Source: Aradus depressus (taxonomy: Eukaryota; Arthropoda; Insecta; Hemiptera; Aradidae). From it: a DNA stretch of 64,000 nt. Shown here piece after piece: positions 1 through 10,174 of the stretch; positions within the stretch are counted from its first letter, which is position 1, and the number at the start of each line of letters is the position of its first letter. The stretch lies in NCBI GenBank assembly GCA_963662175.1, contig OY759218.1:13792480-13856479 (forward strand), read 5' to 3'. The notes below the pieces were generated by a model that was not told the origin of the DNA, did not search any database, and saw only the letters and a list, made by a program, of their open reading frames with translations. The position numbers and the translations under genes are program-made.

Positions 1-440
1 ACCCCAAATGAAGAACCTCCACAAATGGCGCCCCACGTTTAATGGTTTCTTATTGCGGGTTCTTAGAAAATTGATGGTGACAATTGAAAGATTTTTTATA
101 TATGATTTTTCATTTTTTATTATACTACAAAAACATTTTTTTTACTTGTCCCTTTGTCTGGGCTGTCCTCCATCCTTCTAAATCGGGTTCTGGATCACGT
201 ACATCGATGTTGTCCCCAGATTCGCTTGGCACGGTGGTGATTGGCGCAACCTCCGCGTTTCTCTGATCTTTGAGGTCTTCTGAAACAAGCCTGAAGGCTG
301 AACCGTCGACTGAACGAGGATAGACTTCTGTACAACAGGGGAAAAGATCGACTTCCTGGACAGAGAGACGTGAACCTGGTCCAGATCGGCTCTCTACCCT
401 CCTTCCATGCCGAAGCCTTCTCAATACACAATAATAAATA
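1..440 (+). repeat. Dispersed repeat, copy 1 of two
   Basis: This stretch matches 30725-31080 in the same orientation. Both share a GGCGCCCCACGTTT-like block (inverted at the second site), a GGTGACAAT block, a run of T-rich sequence, and a block around CGACTTCCTGGACAGA. Short ORFs on both strands are not conserved between the copies, so I treat it as non-coding. The second copy is preceded by text like the 5' part of the Helitron at 41.8 kb, so this could be Helitron-derived; that link is weak. The left end lies outside the window. Confidence 0.5.
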
Positions 441-890
441 ATTATTTATTTTTTATGTACTATTTTTTTTTAGATCCCCTTAATAGAGACCATTACAATC
501 TATATACATATATAATATAATTACATAAATCTCCCCAGCTTAATTCCTGAACAAGTGGTCGTTTCGGAGATAAAATAAATTGGTATTTTGATGAGGCAAA
601 GTCTGCTTTCATGAGGTGTCATAAAATCTCTGTCAACATCTGTGGGTTCCACTAAACCAAATTCTACAGTCGTATTCTTTTTTCTTTTCAAGATTCAAGC
701 TTCAACACTTAAGAGGTATTCCGAGTGTTTATACAAACTTACTTCTGAAGGAAAGTTCAACTTGGACAGCTTGATTTCAATTCGGAGGTTTCCAAAGGGG
801 CTTAACTTTTAATTGGTCTCACCTCAAGTAAATCGGTTAAGAGTCATGCCAAGAGGTACCCAAACTGAAGAATGAACGTTGTTTTATAAA
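441..890. other. No recognisable feature
   Basis: AT-rich sequence. I see no coding region, RNA gene or repeat terminus. The part from about 780 resembles the edge of the dispersed repeat that follows but is too diverged to assign. Confidence 0.4.
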
Positions 891-894
891 AATA

Positions 895-1165
895 TAAAGT
901 AAAAAAATGGTCGGTGAATCACCAGCTATGTACTTCCCCATTTATGTTTTTTCTCCCCCTCCAAAGCAAATTGACCGTTTGAATTGATACTCAATATTTA
1001 ACTTACATAGTGCCTCCTGAATGATCGTACTAAATTTTGTGTTGATTCGTTCATTACATCGGCTGTTACTAAGATATTTGAGTCGAATCCTCCTTCTCAG
1101 GTCGCTCCTTCCCTTCGTCCAATTTCGTCGAAAATTAATAGGTGTCAACCTCATGGGGTTTAGAT
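895..1165 (-). repeat. Rep-A fragment
   Basis: Part of the most abundant repeat in the window. Diagnostic blocks are GTCGGTGAATCACC, CTATGTACTTCCCC, CCTCCAAAG, GACCGTTTG, ATTCATTACATCGGC and AAAATTAATAGGTGT. In this orientation the blocks run from the end that reads TGGTGATTCACCGAC in the opposite strand, so I mark it minus. No coding potential is visible. Confidence 0.75.
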
Positions 1166-1179
1166 TTTTTTTTTTTTTT

Positions 1180-1760
1180 TAACTTTAATTTTGTATTTAT
1201 AACTATATTATACATACAATATATAATAAGCAAATGTGATACATAATAAATAAATGTCTTGGTTGTTGAAAGAGAAATCATTCAATAATGACACTCCATT
1301 ATCGTCTTATTTACGGATGAGATAGAGAAATTAAAAATATATATAAAAAACAAAAAAAAAAAAAATATATGAAAAAGAAACATAAAACGTTTGTAGATGA
1401 TTAGTCTTCTATCCACTAGTAGGTCTCGAGGCCATTGCCGCCTCAGTCTCCGAACATGAACATTAGGAAGGGTTCTTGTGGCAAGTCTGCGGACTAAAGG
1501 ATTAGTGAAAAGAAAGGGAAGAATGGAATTTTCTGTAGCGGGATTTAATTACATCCCTTACAAAGGGAATCTGCAGGTCAATGGAGAACGTAAAATGGAG
1601 CGTTTGTGATTTTAAGAAGGATTGTAGGCTTTGGATTCTATAAGAATTCGAAGGTTTAGTTGAGCCCCAGAGTTCAGCTCCATACGCCCATATTAGCTTC
1701 AGTAATTGGTTGTAAATGAGTCTTTTATTACATAATGTATGTTTCGAATGTAAGTATTCT
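1180..1760 (-). pseudogene. Jockey-type LINE, RT C-terminal remnant
   Basis: The minus strand of about 1395-1740 translates to the region that follows the RT domain in Jockey-clade non-LTR retrotransposons. Recognisable pieces are a WAYGAELWGS-like block, an RIQSLQSFL-like block, a block reading IPFVRDVIKSRY, and a closing RRQWPRDLL. No start codon or full domain is present; it is a 5'-truncated dead copy. The AT-rich flank down to about 1180 with oligo-A/T runs is probably its 3' UTR and tail. The identification rests on the familiar order of these blocks in Jockey ORF2. Confidence 0.75.
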
Positions 1761-1764
1761 TTCC

Positions 1765-1855
1765 CGGAAGGGGGGGACCGTTAGCCGATTTCACTGAAAA
1801 TCATTGGGTGTCGTCCTTGGAGGGTTCTGAATATACAATGTAGATATGTCACAGA
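1765..1855 (-). repeat. Rep-A short fragment
   Basis: Contains the GCCGATTTCACTGAAAATCA, GGTGTCGTCCTT and GGGTTCTG blocks of Rep-A. It is cut off on both sides. Confidence 0.55.
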
Positions 1856-1899
1856 CAGAACATTTTTTTGAATTGAAACTTCTTTACGCGCACTGGGCA

Positions 1900-2240
1900 C
1901 ATTTCTATTTCGCACATTGTGACCTGATGTCGTCGTGAAAAAGACACGTCCGGAAAAATCATAAAAAATTATTACCTTATTTGTAATTAAATTAAAAAAT
2001 GTATCTACTGTATTTATTAATATTACATTAAATGTAATATTAATAAATACAGTAGATACATTTTTTAATTTAATTACAAATAAGGTAATAATTTTTTTAC
2101 TTCTAATCCTCGTGTGTCTGACTCTAAGAGTTAGTATCTATTTATGTATTTAATCTAATTAAAATAAGCTATCTATACATTCTTATGACGTATCCTATTA
2201 CCATGTTATGGTTTAACAGAAATAAATATTATTATTACAG
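1900..2240 (+). mobile_element. LINE 3' end, inverted internally
   Basis: Starts with the CGCACATTGTGACCTGATG block and ends with GAAATAAATATTATTATTA, matching the 3' ends at 37.6-38.0 kb and 56.6-57.0 kb. The AT-rich middle (1963-2097) is replaced by a perfect 67-bp palindrome made from this family's own 3' UTR, listed separately. The hammerhead-like hairpin present in other copies is deleted here. Confidence 0.7.
1963..2097. repeat. Perfect palindrome, 67-bp arms, 1-nt spacer
   Basis: Arms at 1963-2029 and 2031-2097 are exact reverse complements around the single A at 2030. The left arm matches LINE 3' UTR sequence seen elsewhere, so the right arm is an inverted copy of it. Such near-spacerless palindromes can form by fold-back replication or be a sequencing artefact. 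Confidence 0.95.
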
Positions 2241-2694
2241 CAGTCAGAATACCTGCTGCTCTCTTGCGGCGAAAAGTAGAAGATATTTCTTATAGAAGGT
2301 TAATTCCGGTTATATAGATTGCGGCAATTAGATAGTGAATCATGTCCCCTGATCTTAGATCCAAACAGTAGCCCTTTAGGTTAGTGTCCAGTCATCTTAA
2401 CCACTCCGCTAGGTAGGCCTTCAAAAAGGCACTTTGAAAAATCGTTGAAGGGCGGAGGGCGGGTTTAATAGTTGATTAGATAGGTTGGCCTGCAAGCCCT
2501 TAGGGCCAGATCCATATCAAAACGGCCTCTTCTCTAAAAAGTTATAGCAAAAAAAATAAAAATAAAAAGAAAAACTGGAGCATATCTCGATTATTCTTTA
2601 TCTAAAGCAAAACTTTATTGAAATAAACACTATAGTGTAATCTGGTCCTTATTTTTTGGGTTCCCAGGGTGGAAACGAATACAAATATGGCTAA
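2241..2694 (-). repeat. Possible tRNA-Ser/Leu-like SINE remnant in unassigned DNA
   Basis: On the minus strand of about 2330-2430 there is GCGGAGTGGTTAAGATG, close to the A box and D arm of a class II (Ser/Leu) tRNA. A degenerate B box-like TTTGGATCTAAGA follows about 60 bases later. The acceptor stem cannot be paired, so this is not a functional tRNA. The rest of the interval holds nothing I recognise. Confidence 0.3.
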
Positions 2695-3325
2695 ATATAA
2701 AAGTGGTCGGTGAATCACCTGCTATGTACTTCCCCTGCACGAATTAATCAATTACGTTTTCGCTCTCCCTCCAAAGTCAATCGACATTTTGGATTGAAAC
2801 TGACTGTGTGGCTTCTGAATCCTCATATTAAATTTTGTGTCTATATTCATTTTTTTAGTTTTTAGGGTATTTGAATCGAACCCTCCTTCTTCTGATCTTC
2901 CCCTTCCCTTCGATCGATTTCTCGAAAAAAAAAATAGGTGCCATCCTTATGGGTTTTTTATTTAAATGTAAAATTTCATATCGATACTTTCATTATCGGC
3001 AGGTACTAGGATTTTTGTGTTGAGTCCCTCTCTGATCCTTCTCCCCTTCGGCTGATTCCGCTGAAAATTAATAGGGGGGCTTTGATTCTACATATGAAAT
3101 TTCGTGTCAATTCATTACAACTGCAGTTATTAGAATTTTTTGTGTTAAGACTTCTCCTTAACCTTCCTAGTGGCCGATTTGGCTGAAAATCAATAGGTGT
3201 TTTCCTTAGAATATTTTGGATACACATATAAAATTTGGAGTTTGTCCATTCATTTTATCGGGAGTTATCGTGTTCATGAACAGACAGCCAGGAAATATTT
3301 TTAAAAGAACTTCCACCGCCATCTT
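2695..3325 (-). repeat. Rep-A, long copy
   Basis: One of the longest copies. It runs from GTCGGTGAATCACC through TTTTCGCTCTCCCTCC, GAATCCTCATA, and then repeated modules of roughly 200 bases, each with an ATTCATT..ATCGGCAGTTATTAG block and an AAAATTAATAGG or AAAATCAATAGG block. It ends near GTTATCGTGTTCATGAACAGACAG. The modules resemble one another, so the element is internally repetitive. Confidence 0.8.
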
Positions 3326-3329
3326 AGCT

Positions 3330-4190
3330 GCAGCTGAACTTCACATGCATGTCTCATTTAGACTACAACACCATCTCACACAAATCGAAAACTGATGCAA
3401 CACATGGAAAATAAAACCTAATACAGAAAAATCACAGCACATCACATTTACACTTCGATGAGAAACATTCCCCCCCCCCCGTTTTTATCTATGACAAGTC
3501 CCACCCTCAAACTAATACTGTACGGTACCTAGGACTGACATTAGAACGAAGACTGACATGGAACCCTCACACACGTCTCACAAGAAACACGCTGAACCAT
3601 CCACTCAAAATACTGGGGACTTCTAAATAGACGATCAAAATTAGACATGACACAAAAACGGAACTGTTGCACTTACTTACTTAGACCGTTATGGACATAT
3701 GGATCACAGATATACGGTTCATCAAAAACATTCAACATCAAACGAATTCAGACGTTTCAGTCAAAAACCCTCAGCCTGATAGGTACCTACCCCCCCATAC
3801 ATAAACAACAGAATACTTCATAACGATCTCATGATACACACAGTACCCGAAACAATACAGACTCTTACATACGGGTTTTTAGCAAACTTTACACGAATAC
3901 ATACATTATCTTCACAACACTTACCACATAGCTTCCACGAAGGATGAAGAGAAGGTGGAACCGCGACTTACTGCCACCTTCAATCATATTCGTTATTAAT
4001 ATTTTTCAACATTATTTTCCATTACTTTTATTAACTCTCTTACTATCCATCCATCAAAATTGTCTTAAAATTCTTTTTTATTTATTTATTTTTTGTTTCT
4101 GTCCTAATAATTAAGATAAATTTTCGTCCCGAGGACCTACCACAGGGTGGCCTTCCTCTCACAGGCCATTCACACCACATCTATACGTAC
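3330..4190 (+). pseudogene. Jockey-type LINE, 3' half of ORF2, degenerate
   Basis: The plus strand, with several frameshifts and stops, reads the post-catalytic part of a Jockey reverse transcriptase. It has an LQHHLTQIEN-like segment, TEKSQHITFTLR, a YLGLTLERRLTW block, and a closing block RRMKRRWNRDLL near 3940-3970. The catalytic YADD segment is missing because the copy is 5'-truncated around 3340. A T-rich 3' UTR follows to about 4180. The related copy at 51.3-52.3 kb retains the catalytic motif. A C11 run interrupts it at about 3470. Confidence 0.8.
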
Positions 4191-4860
4191 CATATAGATG
4201 CTGGTTGTTTCACCTTAGCAACGGTTGTTTCTTTATATAAAAGAAAAAAACTCCAGTGAAAAGTCGGCATAAAATTTCTTCGACCGATTACATAACATCC
4301 CCTATACTTTATATAGGCAGTAAACCAGCAGTGTTGGGTAACAACAAAAATTAAATTGTTTTCATAATATTTATAGTTATATAATGTTGTTTGTTTATGG
4401 CACATATTTTATTTATGAGCATGTTTAGGGTGGCTATTATTTGGTTTAGGGAAATTTTGCCCAGTAAACTAGATAATGTACTAATGGAAAGTAGTTCTAT
4501 AGATGGTTCAAAACTGGTTTAACAACTCGTGTAATTAGTGGCTTCATTTCATTTGCCTGGATGGACAATAAAGGAGATTTGTTAGGTCTGCAAATTTCCT
4601 CCCAATAATGACAAGTGGAATGTGTTTTGCCTGAGGACCGCAAATTCACACATCACTAAAATGGACCGCAAACTAGCTTTTGTGGTTAAATTAACCGGAG
4701 ATTAAGGAACCATGTCCATCCCCGTTTGTAAAGACCTCGGCCTCTAACTAATAATTATATACAATAATGTAATAATTATTATAATACATTCATTCCATCG
4801 GGATGATAACTCTGATAACTGTTCACGGACACAAACACACACACATTTTTTCTTCTTCAT
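4191..4860. other. Unassigned; weak Rep-A edge at left
   Basis: Near 4250-4330 there is text like the GACCGATTACATAACTTCC..ATACTT end of Rep-A. The remainder is AT-rich with no recognised gene or repeat. Confidence 0.35.
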
Positions 4861-4895
4861 ATTTTGAATCAGCGGTCGGAAAACATGAAATTCCA

Positions 4896-5058
4896 CAGGT
4901 TGTCAAATAAAATATAGTCTGACCTCTCACAGAAAATCTGTGTGAGAAGTGATTATTTCACAGGTTGTCAAATAAAATATAGTCTGACCTCTCACAGATT
5001 TTCTGTGAGAGGTCAGACTATATTTTATTTGACAACCTGTGAAATAATCACTTCTCAC
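4896..5058. repeat. Perfect 56-bp palindrome with extra direct copy
   Basis: Arms 4942-4997 and 5003-5058 are exact reverse complements separated by five bases (ATTTT). A third copy of the inner arm segment lies directly upstream at about 4896-4932 in direct orientation. Two overlapping ORFs here are by-products of the symmetry and are not genes. Confidence 0.95.
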
Positions 5059-5064
5059 TACATC

Positions 5065-5195
5065 AGCCATCTTCATATTAACATGAAAAATTCCCTTGAA
5101 AATTCTGTATCGAATTTTATGACCGATTACATAATTTACCCTATACTTCGTATCGCTGTGGAAGTAAAAATGAAAATATGACTGGGTATGACGGG
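5065..5195. repeat. Rep-A terminal fragment
   Basis: Shows the ACCGATTACATAA, CTATACTTCGTAT and GTGGAAGTAA blocks that form one end of Rep-A. It directly abuts the palindrome. Confidence 0.5.
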
Positions 5196-6434
5196 AGGTG
5201 GGTTGGGCCGAGACTTGCCCGGTGTCATGTTTTGTGTTACATGTCATTTTGGAAGTCTGCAAACGATAACATGACATTTTTCTTCTCATCGTGTCATAAG
5301 CAGACCTTTTCCCAATGAATACAGTTAATTTCCGTGGATATCTTACATTTGAATAGATTTATACGTATATTATTGTCGTTCCAAGCGTATAAGAGGAGAA
5401 AATCCACAAACCCATGTTTAACGTAAAAAACTTGTAAATAATAATCATCAGGAGACACGGCAGTGTCTCTGGCCAAGTCCGAAAAAAAATGTCGAAAGAC
5501 ACTGCTGTGTTACTTTTCTCGTGACACCAAATGCCACTTTTTGCATCGAATAAAGTATATTATTCATTAACAAAATGATGTTTTTTCCGACATAGCCGTC
5601 TGGAGAACTCTGAGCTAAACAAAATAAAAAAAAAAGTATCCAAAAAGAATCATTTTTGACCAAGTTTCGAAGGGTCAAAATTGGCAAAAAATAACTTTTT
5701 TTTCTCTTTTATTTTTCAGTGTCCGGGCCTCAGGATGACGTCATCAATGTTAATATATGAATTTTTTAAAATGTATAATAAATATCATGTGATCTATATG
5801 TGCAAAGATAAAGATAAAAAAAATATATATAATAAAAAATAACCCAATATTATAACGATAACGAAAAGAAGACAGCAACGATAAAATACATTAAGGAAAT
5901 TGATAGTAATAAGAAAAAAGTGTGTGTTTGTTATTACGAGTTCAAACCTGTGCCAGTTTTCTAACCAATTCCAGTTTACTAACTGCTAATTAATTGTTTA
6001 ATATATATTATTATATCATATACATATATGAAGCGCAAATTTCTGAGCGAGCGGAGCAATATTTATAATAGTGCAATATAAATACAATATTTATCTTTAT
6101 GAATACAATATACTTATACCGTACTTGGCCGTGCTTTTCAATTTTACTGAATTTTTTTAATATATTTAAAATATATTATATAGACAGGGAGGGGAGTCCA
6201 AATAAGATTTCCAATTAACTATGGTTCCTCTGGAGCTTCAATGGAGGACCACACCTAAATATTGAAGAATAAATGAGACGTGAAATAATAATAGGGTGTA
6301 AAATAGTACGATTGATTATGATTTGAAAATGATAAAAGACGATATTTATTAATGATAAATGAAAATATAAACTAAAAAAAAATAAAAATAAATCCTCATA
6401 CTAAATGTTGCCTGCCCCAGGTTTAAGTAGAGTA
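5196..6434. other. No recognisable feature (AT-rich)
   Basis: Long AT-rich tract with short A- and T-runs. Small ORFs are present but have no recognisable motif and no copy elsewhere in the window. Confidence 0.5.
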
Positions 6435-6615
6435 GGGAGTTTTTAATGAGTACCTGACATCACGGAGGCTCGCTATTTGATGTCTCCTCTGAAGGATAGT
6501 GTGCTCTAGGTTTTGTTACCTCCCAGCCAAAAAACCTAATGGCCTCATCCTCATATGCACCCGTGATCTTGAGCTCAGTTGGCTGGCACCCTACCGTTGA
6601 GCTACTGGCACCTCC
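6435..6615 (-). mobile_element. SINE1 (tRNA-derived), diverged copy
   Basis: In the minus strand the tRNA-like head is still visible (GAGCTACTGG complement of the A box near 6600) followed by the CTCCCAG and TACCTGACATC body blocks. Its right flank (AATTATTATTGG, then ATCAAACAAATGATTTTTATT) is the same as that of the copy at 20.1 kb. The two are therefore duplicates of one older insertion rather than independent events. Confidence 0.7.
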
Positions 6616-7040
6616 AATAATAAATTTATTATTGGTATGGGAAAAAAAAAGATAAAATATTCTCAATATTATCAAACAAATGATTTTTATTTAAAAAATA
6701 GTTGCGCAATTTTGCATAATAGGAATCTATTTTGAAAATATAATTATTTTTTAAAATAGAATAAATACCATTTTAGAAAAGTCAAAATTATCTCCCGTTT
6801 TCACTTACTCCCAAATTTTGCCGCTCTAGGCAGCCAATTACTGATGATATTTTGATGAAATTGCACCATTGTAGAATCCTGATTGAATCATAGCCTAATT
6901 ATTCGACATCTCCAAATTTTGAACGCGAGAGAATTTGTGGACAGACGTAAAATAGCACTTTTGTGGTTGACTTTTCGACGTTAATGTATAAAACCAAAAA
7001 TGTAGCAAATCAAATATTTAAAGTTTGATCGCATGGATAT
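6616..7040. repeat. Unclassified repeat shared with 20.27 kb; otherwise unassigned
   Basis: The first 80 bases match the sequence following the SINE at 20130-20262 (oligo-A, TCATCAAACAAATGATTTTTAT). The rest shows no recognised structure. Confidence 0.4.
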
Positions 7041-7279
7041 TTAATATCTATATACTGGGATCGCGCTGCTAATATGGGTTTCTAGTTTCGATTTGAACAT
7101 TGAGTACAACATCGTTTCAAAGATCCTACTCAGATCAGGTAAATCACAGACCACCTAGCTCAAAATCATTGGTAATTTCAGCTTACTTCTAAAATCAGGT
7201 AACTTGAGCTTACTAACCAAGCAGATAACATCACTAACCTGCTTAAAGTTACTCCAGGCAACGCCGGGTAACCTGCTAG
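7041..7279 (+). mobile_element. Helitron-like fragment with CTAG 3' terminus
   Basis: Ends in GGCAACGCCGGGTAACCTG followed by CTAG at 7276-7279 and then a T, which is the usual Helitron 3' terminus and T-side target. The upstream 200 bases carry four or five spaced ATCAGGTAA/CAGGTAAC-type words. The same terminus occurs inverted at 21679 and 63743. The 5' boundary is uncertain; a TCTATATA sequence near 7048 is a candidate. Confidence 0.5.
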
Positions 7280-7280
7280 T

Positions 7281-7740
7281 TCATTTTAAATAGGTAATTG
7301 GTTTTACTGGAAACGAATTTTAATATCATGGCTTTGCAAAACTAATATTGCTGCTACCGCTTCACTTGTGTAAACAGGTTTTAACTCTGATTCCATGTCC
7401 GATCTTCATTTTTCATTTATTTCCAAAAATAAATATTTACAGCTACAAAAATAAATAATTGGTATATTTAGACAGAAAGGTAAATAGTGTATCTGGTTTT
7501 GTATTAAATTTTTACCTCAGATAGTATAATATAACCGCCTTTTCAACCTCATGATTTTAGGGATGTAACTTTAGTATGTTTCTGCACCAAGAGATCGCAA
7601 CACTGGGCTACCCAAAGCATACGTTCAACTTTTTTCAAATTTTTGAAATTTACTTCACCTTTTTTTAGCAGAGTGTGTGGGATCAATTTAAAAGATTTAG
7701 AAAAAACAGAATGAAAATCCACTTGATGGAATCCTCTTAT
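7281..7740. other. No recognisable feature
   Basis: AT-rich sequence without identifiable coding region, RNA gene or repeat end. Confidence 0.45.
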
Positions 7741-7744
7741 AAGA

Positions 7745-7890
7745 ACAATTGAGGACTTACCTGGAAGATACGTAGTGAGCTAGTAAGCGAATGTATTCAA
7801 GATGGTTCGCGTAGTCGAATACACTTTTATTCATTTTAAACATATATAACGAGCCATCACACAGCATAGCTGTCAACACTGTCCTAATTA
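7745..7890 (-). repeat. Possible solo LTR fragment
   Basis: The minus strand begins TGTTGACAG, contains an ATGAATAAAAG polyadenylation-like signal in mid-length, and ends TCTTCCA. It is thus bounded by TG..CA like an LTR of about 120 bases. I could not find a matching 5-bp duplication or a primer-binding site, so this is tentative. Confidence 0.25.
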
Positions 7891-8740
7891 TATACACCGG
7901 TCCAAAGTATACATCTTCTTGAAGCTACACAGGTATGGCAAGTCTCGGATGTCTTGTGGGTGGTAATTTTGGGGTAGTATGGGACGAGGTGATAGGTTTG
8001 GATAGCTTCCAAGCACTCTTTTACATTAGGGTTGTGAATAGGTGTACTCCTTCATTAAGTTCTTGGCGGTTTTCAGGGATATTTTGAGATTGATGGAAGG
8101 TTGCACTATTTTCTGGTGGTCAGTCTAGTTTCTGCCACAAGGGCTACGTCTATCTGTTTGTCATGGAAGAAAGTATCAAGTTCGTCTTTGTGGTTGTGTA
8201 AGCCATTGGTGTTCCGGAGGAGGACAGATAAGGAATGTTTGGTGGAGTCATTATTGGGGTCGGTTAGGAAGGAGGATTATAACTGGGGTCAGAAGGTTGA
8301 ATATAGTGAACATAGACTCCATCAGAGCAGGAGGTGGAGGGATAAAGGCAGACGGGCGAGGAGGAATGTACACTGAGGACTGAGGCGGCTGAATCCTGGC
8401 CCCAGAGACCTGGCTGGCGTGACGCAGCTGGTGCAGACGGGGAGGAGCTGGACGAGGTGCTCCTTGATGTCTTGAGTACAGTGCTGGGAAGTCAATAGGA
8501 AGTACAGCGGAGATCTGCGGCGGAGCTTCTCAGCCGCTTCAGATCCGTATGAACCCTGCATGTATAGTTCGCAGGATGCTCACCGCCACATAGAGCACAC
8601 TTGGCTGGGAGCTCACGCGGCTTTCTGCAGGACTCCTTAGCGTGTTGCGCAGCACACTTCAAGCATCTGACAGAGTGGCCACAGTACCGGCCACAGGGAC
8701 TGACGGTACAAAGTACGGGTCCCGACTTTATATCAAACTA
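7891..8740 (-). pseudogene. Jockey-type LINE: ORF1 zinc-knuckle and start of ORF2 endonuclease
   Basis: Read on the minus strand, about 8740-8560 encodes cysteine-rich gag sequence with CRYCGHSVRCLKC, a CAQHAKESC segment and KCALCGGEHPANYTC. These are tandem CCHC-type knuckles typical of Jockey ORF1 nucleic-acid-binding proteins. Downstream, in another frame near 8250-8100, comes NTNGLHNHKDELDTFL and IDVALVAETRLT. That is the N-terminal block of the APE-type endonuclease that opens ORF2. Frames shift repeatedly and stops intervene, so the copy is dead. The region is distinctly GC-richer than its surroundings. It is the only place in the window where the 5' half of a LINE survives. Confidence 0.8.
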
Positions 8741-8744
8741 CTAA

Positions 8745-9590
8745 AATAAACTATTGGGACCCCTATTCTACAAATGAAGAAACACATGTGTGACTGTAAG
8801 TTTGTTTGTAAACACGATAACTCCCGATAGAATGAAATTTGATATGTGTATCCAGACCCCTCTAAACGCTACACATTGATTTTTAGGAAATTTGGCCGAA
8901 GGGATGGGGGTATTAAGAGGAGGCTTAACTCAAACACTGCCGTCGTAGAGAATAGATAAAACAAACTTATTTTTGAAATATTGTCTATTCCACTAAAGAT
9001 ATATATATATGTATATATATAACTACCGGTTTCGGCTTTACACCATCGTCTAGTTATGAACTTGAGTGTTTTATTTATTTATTACAAGTTTCCACAATAT
9101 GTCTGCGTTCCTCAACTTAGAAGTTGTCGTAGAGAATGTATTAACACGAAATTTCATATATAAATCTAAAGCCCTCTAAGGACGACACCTATTGATTTTC
9201 AGCCAACTCAGCCAAAAGGAAGGGGGGATTAGTGGAGAAGCTTAACACAAAAAGGTTAGATAACTGCCTTGTAATGGATGTATTGACCCGAAATTCCATT
9301 TGTAAATCCAGAACCCTTTAAGGACGACATCTATTAATTTTCAGCGGAATCACGCGAAGGGAAGGGGGCTCAACTGAAAAATCCCAATAACTGCCGATGT
9401 AATGACTGTATCGACATGACATTTTATAATAATTCAAAACCCTATAAGGATGACATCTATTAATTTTCCGCGAAATCTGTTCAAGGGAAAGGGGGACTAG
9501 AGAAGGGGGGCTCGACACAAATATTCTAATAACTGCCGATGTAATAAATGTATCGAAACAAAATTAATACTCCCGATGTATTTTTCAAAT
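8745..9590 (+). repeat. Rep-A, long modular copy interrupted by FB-1
   Basis: Blocks run in order: ATAACTCCCGATAGAATGAA, CACCTATTGATTTTCAGCC-like, GGGGGATTAG, AACTGCC..TGTA, then two or three further modules each with a GACAC/GACATGA..TTTCAT block, AAGGACGACA and ATCTATTAATTTTC. The element at 8954-9125 is inserted in the first module. Removing it and one copy of the 12-bp duplication restores a continuous module. Confidence 0.85.
8954..9125 (-). mobile_element. FB-1: 172-bp hammerhead-like element with 12-bp TSD
   Basis: Bounded by a perfect 12-base direct repeat GTCGTAGAGAAT at 8942-8953 and 9126-9137. On the minus strand it reads, in order: AACTTCTAAGTTGAGGAACG; a TTGTAATAAATAAATAAAA stretch; a hairpin region with GACGATGGTG and GCCGAAACCGGTAGTT; and an end segment ATAGACAATATTTC with TTTGTTTTAT. 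The hairpin matches the hammerhead-like core in related copies but has lost about five bases (CUAGACGAU instead of CUAGACCUGACGAU). There is no ORF, so it is a non-autonomous element. The duplication length points to target-primed reverse transcription. Confidence 0.7.
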
Positions 9591-9594
9591 ACAC

Positions 9595-9905
9595 TTCGTA
9601 AACTATTGATACCTAATCAAACTATGAGAATAAACTATTGATACCTCTGATCCCACAAATGAAAAACACATTTCTGTCAGTGCGTTTGTCTGTGTGTATC
9701 ACGACAACTACCGATAGAATATGTATATCGACACGAAATTGTATCCAGAAGCCTGCAAGGAAGACACATATTGATTTTTGGCCAAATCGGACTAAGGCTC
9801 AACTCAAAAACCACAATATCTGCCCATTTAATGAATGTATCAACATGAAATTTCATATTTAAATTCAAAACCCCATAAGAATTACCCCTATTATGTTTCT
9901 TAAAG
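9595..9905 (+). repeat. Rep-A fragment
   Basis: Starts with CAAACTATGAGAATAAACTA and continues through ACGACAACTACCGATAGAAT, ACACATATTGATTTT, GCCAAATCGGACTAAG and CCCCATAAGAA. A restart of the repeat directly after the copy at 8.7-9.6 kb. Confidence 0.75.
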
Positions 9906-10040
9906 AGAGAAAGAAGTCTCTCATGGAGGTCTGTCTTTAGAGAGAAACTGTCTTTAGAGAGAAAGAGAGATAGAAGTGTCTTACAGAGAAAGGGAGATGT
10001 CTTAAGTGTTTTAAAGAAAGAAAAAGATAGGTGTCTTAAA
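9906..10040. repeat. Degenerate GA-rich tandem repeat
   Basis: About seven imperfect units of an AAAGAGAGAAAGA/GTCTT type (roughly 20-30 bases each). Purine-rich; no other role apparent. Confidence 0.6.
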
Positions 10041-10174
10041 TAACCTTTGTTACAATCAGTCGTAATAAATCATTGTTTTAATAAGAGAAAGGTAGATGTT
10101 GGATCTCGACCAGTTATTCCTCCCGCTACCTGTTTGTCTCCCAGTCAGTATCCAAATGTTCCTCACCCCTCATC

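Noticed and set aside
4927..5289. A 120-codon minus-strand protein
   Set aside because: It is the translation of a perfect palindrome plus Rep-A sequence.
7745..7890. A confident solo LTR
   Set aside because: TG..CA ends and an AATAAA are present, but no target duplication, primer-binding site or second copy was found.
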